Assembly (NCBI RefSeq): GCF_900172315.1
Contig: NZ_FWFV01000002.1
Coordinates: 310,001 to 374,000 of the forward strand
Length of the DNA stretch: 64,000 nt
Source of the DNA: Palleronia marisminoris
GTDB lineage: Bacteria; Pseudomonadota; Alphaproteobacteria; Rhodobacterales; Rhodobacteraceae
Direction of reading: 5' to 3'
Shown: positions 59,742 to 64,000 of the stretch, in pieces
Layout: each line of letters starts with the position of its first letter
Numbering within the stretch: the first letter of the stretch is position 1
Position numbers and translations under genes: made by a program
Notes under the pieces: generated by a model
The model's database searches: none
The model's input: the letters and a program-made list of their open reading frames with translations, nothing else
What the model was told of the DNA's origin: nothing

Positions 59742-60473
59742 TCATGCCAAATTCAGAAGCACATCCATCGTGGCTGCCGTTCCCGCACCGACACCCAAAA
59801 GTTCCAGGGTCGATCGGACTTGCCGCGCATCGGGTGCCTTACCCTGCAACACTGCGCGCGCTTGAAGCGCCCCGCTCACAAGAACCGACGTAATTATCCC
59901 ATCCTGAATAAATCCGTCCAGGCTCTCTCCGGCCAAGTCTTCCAACGTGTCTTGCGTCAGCGCCGCGATCTCATCGTTACTCACTCCTGATGCAGTCAAA
60001 CGTCCCGCATACGCGCCTTCGGTGGCAGCATAGACTTCCGACGTTGCTAAAACATCGACATCTGGATAGCGCGCAAAATGCTCTGCGATGGCAGCTGGGT
60101 CCTGCACAGCCTTCAACTGTACCTCGCCGATCACGTCCCCATCGATGACGAACTCGATATCTGCTCCCGGGTGATTGGTTTGTTCAAAAATCCGCGCCGT
60201 GACGGTGTCGCCATCGAGGTTTTCGGCTCGGACAACCAACATCTCATGGAAGATGCCTTTCACGTTTGCGGCGACGCCGCGCAGTTGGCTCGGGTCTAGG
60301 TCGCGGAGGTATTCGCCGAGTTCGGAAGTGGATGCATCGGACAAGCTAGATGTTGACCGTCGTAGTGCGCTGAGAACCAGTTCTTGATCGGCGGTCCAGC
60401 TGGCCGTCTTGCCTTCGATGAGCTTTTGCAGGGTTACGGCGATGGCAACGGCAGCGCTACGACGGGTCGGCAT
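59742..60473 (-). CDS. Putative PD-(D/E)xK-like protein, partner of the glycine-zipper protein
   Basis: A 243-residue protein. After a helical N-terminus (about 1-70) comes NVKGIFHEMLVVRAENLDGD, then NHPGADIEFVIDGD and GEVQLKAV near residue 118, followed by EHFARYPDVDVLATSEVY. The Glu in the helix, the Asp in GADIEF and E-x-Q-x-K resemble a nuclease fold site of the PD-(D/E)xK type. The C-terminus is helical and partly hydrophobic. It begins 17 bases inside the upstream gene. Catalytic function is inferred only. Confidence 0.6.
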   Translation of the reverse strand: MPTRRSAAVAIAVTLQKLIEGKTASWTADQELVLSALRRSTSSLSDASTSELGEYLRDLDPSQLRGVAANVKGIFHEMLVVRAENLDGDTVTARIFEQTNHPGADIEFVIDGDVIGEVQLKAVQDPAAIAEHFARYPDVDVLATSEVYAATEGAYAGRLTASGVSNDEIAALTQDTLEDLAGESLDGFIQDGIITSVLVSGALQARAVLQGKAPDARQVRSTLELLGVGAGTAATMDVLLNLA

Positions 60474-61125
60474 TGGCCTCGAGCCTCCTCAGGTGGGATC
60501 GCAGGTTGATCACGTGTCCTCGCAAGCGAGCCCGATTGAATGTGTTGAGGTCGTCGAGCAGCCCCGCCTTGAGAGCCGCTTCGACGTCCGCCAAAAGCGG
60601 CTCGACTGCAACGCGGGATAGGACCGCAACTTCGCGTCCACTGATGTGCTCTTCCACCGCGAGGGCATTGCGAATGGCAACTGTCAAAACACCGGCGGCC
60701 TCTACGATCCGCTGTTCCGCCTCGGAGAGGTCTTCGCTTCGGCGCGCATAGCCGAGGATCACGCGACGAAACCTGATGGAACCGTAGATGCCGGCCCCTA
60801 ATGCTCCGGCTCCCAGAACCACAGTTCCGGCGGCCATACCACCACCGACGATCCCGCCAATCCACGCAAGCGTCGCAGACGTTTTAGCCGCGCCTGAGAG
60901 CCCGGCGATGGCCGCCCCTGTGCCTGCCGTGCCGAGCGAACCTACAATGCCGGTTATGGACGCCGCGAACGCCGAACCGACCACCGCATTGGTTGCTACT
61001 CCCATTGCCACGCCTGCTTTACGGTCGGAGACCTGAAGAAGACGTGCGGAGATTGCTACCAGAAAATCGGCGACCCGCTCCAAGTCACGGCGGGTATCGA
61101 GATCGGGATTGTCCATCTGAGACAT
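60457..61125 (-). CDS. Glycine-zipper-like membrane protein
   Basis: A 222-residue protein with a central hydrophobic, small-residue-rich region of about 80 residues (about 40-125): GVAMGVATNAVVGSAFAA, GTAGTGAAIAGLSGAA, WIGGIVGGGMAAGTVVLGAG. Spaced Gly and Ala fit glycine-zipper helices that pack or form pores. Flanking parts are charged helices (LDTRRDLERVADFLVAI, LRGHVINLRSHLRRLEAN). The ATG at 61125 is used; a start at 61116 is also possible. It overlaps the nuclease-like gene downstream. Confidence 0.6.
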   Translation of the reverse strand: MSQMDNPDLDTRRDLERVADFLVAISARLLQVSDRKAGVAMGVATNAVVGSAFAASITGIVGSLGTAGTGAAIAGLSGAAKTSATLAWIGGIVGGGMAAGTVVLGAGALGAGIYGSIRFRRVILGYARRSEDLSEAEQRIVEAAGVLTVAIRNALAVEEHISGREVAVLSRVAVEPLLADVEAALKAGLLDDLNTFNRARLRGHVINLRSHLRRLEANADPS

Positions 61126-61395
61126 CTTATCAGCGGCAATACAGGAAGAGAAGGTCGTGGCGGCTGATCTGTGACGCGGCTTAGTAATAGCAGCATCGAT
61201 CACCGTCGGGTGAGTTCGCGTACGACAACCCCTGCCATGCCCACGCTAGCCCGAGCTCCGCTGCCGCTCCGCGCGGCTTCGAAAATGTCGGATCGTGTCG
61301 TCAACTGGCGTACTATGTCAAGATTACAATGCCTTGGCGGGTGTCTATACTGACCGGGAGAGGCTGGCAGACAGGCGAACAATTTGGAGCGGGGC

Positions 61396-62738
61396 ATGGC
61401 GAAGGCAGTTGCAAAGCAGGCGCAGGGACCGACCGGCGCGCAATCGATCGCGCATCGCGCGGTGGCCGATCTCGTCCCCTACGCCCGGAACGCCAGAACC
61501 CATTCCGATGCGCAGGTGGCGTTGATCGCCGGCTCGATCCGCGAGTTCGGCTTCAACAACCCGGTGCTGGTCGACGGCGCGAACGGGATCATCGCGGGAC
61601 ACGGGCGGGTGCTGGCGGCCCGGAAGCTGGGCTTCGACAGGGTGCCGGTGATCGAGTTGGCGCATCTGAGTGAGGCGCAGAAGCGAGCCTACATTCTCGC
61701 CGACAACCGGCTGGCCGAGCAGGCCGGGTGGGACAAGGACCTGCTGGGTCTCGAACTGGCCGATCTGGGCGAGATGGGCATCGACCTCGGTGATCTGGGC
61801 TTCGATGGCGCCGAGCTGGACGCGCTCCTGAACCATGGCGCCGGCGACCCGCGAGAAGAGGCGACGCCGGAACCACCGGCCGATCCGGTGAGCCGACCGA
61901 GCGATCTCTGGGTGCTGGGCAACCATCGGCTGATCTGTGGCGACGCGACCAACTCGGATGACGTGAGCCGGCTGCTGGGTGGCGTGCGTCCACACCTGAT
62001 GGTCAGCGATCCGCCCTAGGGCGTGAACTACGATCCCGCCTGGCGGAACGAGACCGGGGCGGCGAAGACGAAGCGGACGGGCAAGGTCGCAAATGACGAT
62101 CGCGCCGACTGGCGGGAGGCCTGGGCGCTGTTCCCCGGCGACGTGGCCTATGTCTGGCACGGGGCGCTGCACGCAACCACGGTGGCCGAAAGCCTCGCCG
62201 CCGAAGGTTTCGAAATCCGGTCCCAGATCATCTGGGCCAAGGAGCGCCTGGTGCTCAGCCGCGGGCACTATCACTGGCAGCACGAGCCGGCCTGGTACGC
62301 TGTCCGCGGGACGGGGCATTGGTCAGGCGATCGCAAGCAATCGACGCTCTGGACAATCCCGAACCGGGACCAGGACGTCGCCACCGTGCATGGGACCCAG
62401 AAGCCGGTCGAGTGCATGCGCCGGCCGATCCTGAACAACTCCAGCCCCGGACAAGCCGTCTATGAGCCGTTCTGCGGATCGGGGACCACGATCATTGCGG
62501 CGGAAACCACCGGCCGGGTGTGTCACGCGGTCGAGCTCGACCCGGCCTATGTCGACGTGGCCGTGCAGCGCTGGCAGGCCTTCACCGGGCATGACGCGTC
62601 CATGCGGAGAGTGGGGAGACCTTCGCCACCGTCGCCGACACCCGGGGGGGAGGGTCAAACTCTGGAGCCTCCGATCCGGAAACCGGCGGTCCCGGAAAAC
62701 GCACGCACGGCCACAATTCGGACCGGGGGTCAGAATGA
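61396..62738 (+). pseudogene. ParB-domain DNA methyltransferase, inactivated
   Basis: Part one (61396-62019) has a ParB-like nuclease/regulator domain: LVPYARNARTHSDAQVALIA, FGFNNPVLVD, GIIAGHGRVLAARKLG. It then reaches the methylase motif at DPP, where the expected Tyr codon is TAG (62017-62019). Part two continues in the same frame from GVNYDPAWRNE through YEPFCGSGTTIIAAE, the SAM-binding motif. Near 62597 a one-base loss moves the frame: the alternative frame reads VHAESGETFATVADTR and stops at 62736-62738, a natural end before the terminase gene. Such enzymes are common prophage genes. Confidence 0.8.
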
Positions 62739-62754
62739 GGGAAGGGCATCGTTG

Positions 62755-63237
62755 ATGGCACCTCGTGGCCCGAAACCGAAGCCGACCCGGCTAAAGGTGC
62801 TGACCGGTACCGCCCGGGCGCATCGCCTGAACCCGGCCGAGCCAAAGATCGAGCCCGCTGTTCCCGAGGCGCCCGACCATCTGAGCATTGAGGCGCACGC
62901 GGAATGGATGCGGGTCACCGAGGAGATGGCACAGATGGGCATCCTGTCCGCGCTCGATCGCGGAGCCTTGGCGGCCTATGCCCAGGCCTATGGTCGGTGG
63001 GTGGCCGCCGAACGGGCGCTCAGGGTCATGGCCGCCCGGGACGCGGTGACAGCGGGGCTCGTCATCCGCACCCAGAGCGGCAACGCGATCCAGAACCCGC
63101 TGGTCGGCACGGCCAACAAGGCGATGGCGGACATGGTGCGCTACGCGTCGGAGTTCGGTCTCACGCCCTCGGCCCGCAGCCGGGTCTCGGCGGCACAAAC
63201 TCTCGATGCAGACGATCCGTTTGCACAGTTCGAGTGA
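62755..63237 (+). CDS. Phage terminase small subunit, P27 family
   Basis: A 160-residue P27-type small terminase. MAPRGPKPKPTRLKVLTG is the signature start, PEAPDHLSIEAHAEWMRVTE the conserved helix, and a C-terminal SEFGLTPSARSRVSAAQ is typical. It recognises phage DNA for packaging. GAGGGAAGGG lies ahead of the ATG. The methyltransferase frame reads into it without a stop, but that is explained by the frameshift upstream. Confidence 0.9.
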   Translation: MAPRGPKPKPTRLKVLTGTARAHRLNPAEPKIEPAVPEAPDHLSIEAHAEWMRVTEEMAQMGILSALDRGALAAYAQAYGRWVAAERALRVMAARDAVTAGLVIRTQSGNAIQNPLVGTANKAMADMVRYASEFGLTPSARSRVSAAQTLDADDPFAQFE

Positions 63238-63248
63238 GGAGGAGGAAG

Positions 63249-63467
63249 ATGCAGTCACGCCTATTGTCCCTGACCGAAGCCGCGGTGAATGTCGCGATCG
63301 GGTTCATCGTGGCGCTTCTGACGCAGATGGCCCTGTTCTCGGCCCTGGGGCTTCGCGTGTCGATGGACCGGCACCTGCTGATCGGGACCGTCTTCACGCT
63401 CGTCTCGCTGGCGCGGAGCTATCTGGTGCGCCGCTTCTTCGAACGCTACGGCCGCGGGAGGGGGTGA
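63249..63467 (+). CDS. Small phage membrane protein
   Basis: A 72-residue protein with two hydrophobic segments (about 11-32 and 42-56), AAVNVAIGFIVALLTQMALF then HLLIGTVFTLVSLARSYLVR, and a basic tail RRFFERYGRGRG. Such proteins occur between terminase genes in alphaproteobacterial prophages; function unknown. GGAGGA lies directly before the ATG. It is followed two bases later by the HTH gene. Confidence 0.72.
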   Translation: MQSRLLSLTEAAVNVAIGFIVALLTQMALFSALGLRVSMDRHLLIGTVFTLVSLARSYLVRRFFERYGRGRG

Positions 63468-63469
63468 CC

Positions 63470-63901
63470 ATGGCACGGCCGCAGATCACGCTTTCGGAGG
63501 CGCAGCGCGCGGAGGTCGAAACGCTCGCGGCTCTTCTGAGCCAGGAGCAGATCGCCGACTACTTCGGGATCGCGCGCAATACCTTCCGGGCGATCTGCGA
63601 CCGCGAGCCCGAGGTTCTCGCGCGGTATAAAAGGGGCAAGGCGAAGGCCATCGCCCATGTCGCCAACGGGCTGCTGCAGAAGGCCCGGTCGGGCTGCACG
63701 ACTTCGTCGATCTTTTATCTCAAGACCCAGGCCGGGTGGCGGGAGACGGCCGAGATCCAGCACTCGGGCGGCGCCAGCATCGAGCACAAGGGCAAGGCGT
63801 CCGACGCGATCGCCCGGATGCTCGACCAGATCGCCGAACGGAAGGCGCGCATCGGCGTCGACCGAGTGACGGAGGCAGGCGCCGATGAGACGCGGTCCTA
63901 A
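63470..63901 (+). CDS. Phage HTH protein (terminase-associated)
   Basis: A 143-residue DNA-binding protein. The helix-turn-helix is SQEQIADYFGIARNTFRAIC, followed by YKRGKAKAIAHVANGLLQKA and SIFYLKTQAGWRETAE, a pattern common in phage proteins near packaging genes. GGGAGGGGG lies just before the ATG. The C-terminus extends as a charged helix. Its stop lies inside the start of the next gene. Confidence 0.75.
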   Translation: MARPQITLSEAQRAEVETLAALLSQEQIADYFGIARNTFRAICDREPEVLARYKRGKAKAIAHVANGLLQKARSGCTTSSIFYLKTQAGWRETAEIQHSGGASIEHKGKASDAIARMLDQIAERKARIGVDRVTEAGADETRS

Positions 63902-64000
63902 GCCCCGGCCCAAGGCAGCGCCCGCGCTGAAGGCGGGCGGCCTGCCGCGCTGCCCGGACCACCTCGATCACGTCGCCCGCAAGGAATGGCGCAGGCTTGC
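63885..64000 (+). CDS. Second P27-type small terminase (partial at the edge)
   Basis: The 38 codons visible read MRRGPKPRPKAAPALKAGG, CPDHLDHVARKEWRRLA, the P27 small-terminase opening (RGPKP, then PDHLxxxAxxEW). It differs from the copy at 62755, so the prophage has two distinct P27-like genes. The rest lies beyond the window. Confidence 0.75.
   Translation, partial: MRRGPKPRPKAAPALKAGGLPRCPDHLDHVARKEWRRL

Noticed and set aside
62023..63237. A fused methyltransferase-terminase protein of about 400 residues
   Set aside because: The fusion frame arises from the missing base near 62597; the alternative frame gives a natural methylase end, and the terminase has its own ribosome site and typical start.

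Overview
The window is high-GC chromosomal DNA of an alphaproteobacterium, most likely a Rhodobacteraceae (roseobacter/Paracoccus-like) member. Support comes from the kinds of genes present: a CIRCE-controlled groESL operon, an Hsp20-DUF1150 pair, DUF2161, DUF2237, TIGR01459 HAD and YdcH/DUF465 proteins, a lapA-trpF-trpB cluster beside ihfB and rpsA, and purEK. Assignments rest on motif recognition in translated frames; no database search was possible.

Positions 1 to about 42,900 are ordinary core chromosome. In order: lepA, ychF, a Pmp3-like peptide, trpA, an AI-2E family permease, an NDH-2-like NADH dehydrogenase, a ZIP transporter, an amylosucrase-type GH13 enzyme coupled to a DHDPS-like lyase, rplY-pth, DUF2332 and DUF2237 proteins, trpB and trpF, a LapA-like protein, ihfB, rpsA, hemP, dps, an acidic beta-helix secreted protein, a CHAP lipoprotein, a hybrid histidine kinase with its periplasmic SUOX-like partner, ppaC, DUF2161, groES-groEL, a run of small metabolic genes, purK-purE, the Hsp20 operon, a HAD phosphatase, MaoC, ribF, YcgN, threonine aldolase, an alpha/beta hydrolase, a DsbA-type isomerase, prs and a CoA transferase. 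Intrinsic terminators are clear after rplY, rpsA, the beta-helix gene, groEL and DUF1150.

Positions 42,922 to 44,065 carry no gene I can support. They lead to a tRNA-Ser(GCU) gene, after which the content changes completely.

Positions 44,156 to 64,000 look like an integrated mobile region. Nearest the tRNA is a two-gene restriction-modification locus: a beta-class DNA methyltransferase and a DEAH helicase-nuclease. Beyond it lie an unidentified two-gene operon whose first gene has an internal amber codon, a serine-recombinase cassette (recombinase, DUF2924, an HTH protein and a small conserved ORF), a P4/SF3-type replication module (AlpA-like HTH, primase-like protein, helicase) preceded by four iteron-like repeats, and a cargo block. 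The cargo block holds a QueC-like protein with a Met-Gly-starting helical partner that recalls QatB-QatC, and a second pair consisting of a PD-(D/E)xK-like protein and a glycine-zipper membrane protein. At the right edge, genes switch to the plus strand and look like a prophage packaging module: a dead ParB-methyltransferase gene with an amber codon in the DPPY motif and a probable 1-bp deletion, two P27-type small terminases, a small membrane protein and an HTH protein.

The two most interesting unknowns are the QueC-like pair (57,343-59,326) and the glycine-zipper/nuclease-like pair (59,742-61,125). They sit tandemly on one strand and are separated by a structured 415-bp gap with repeats and a strong hairpin.
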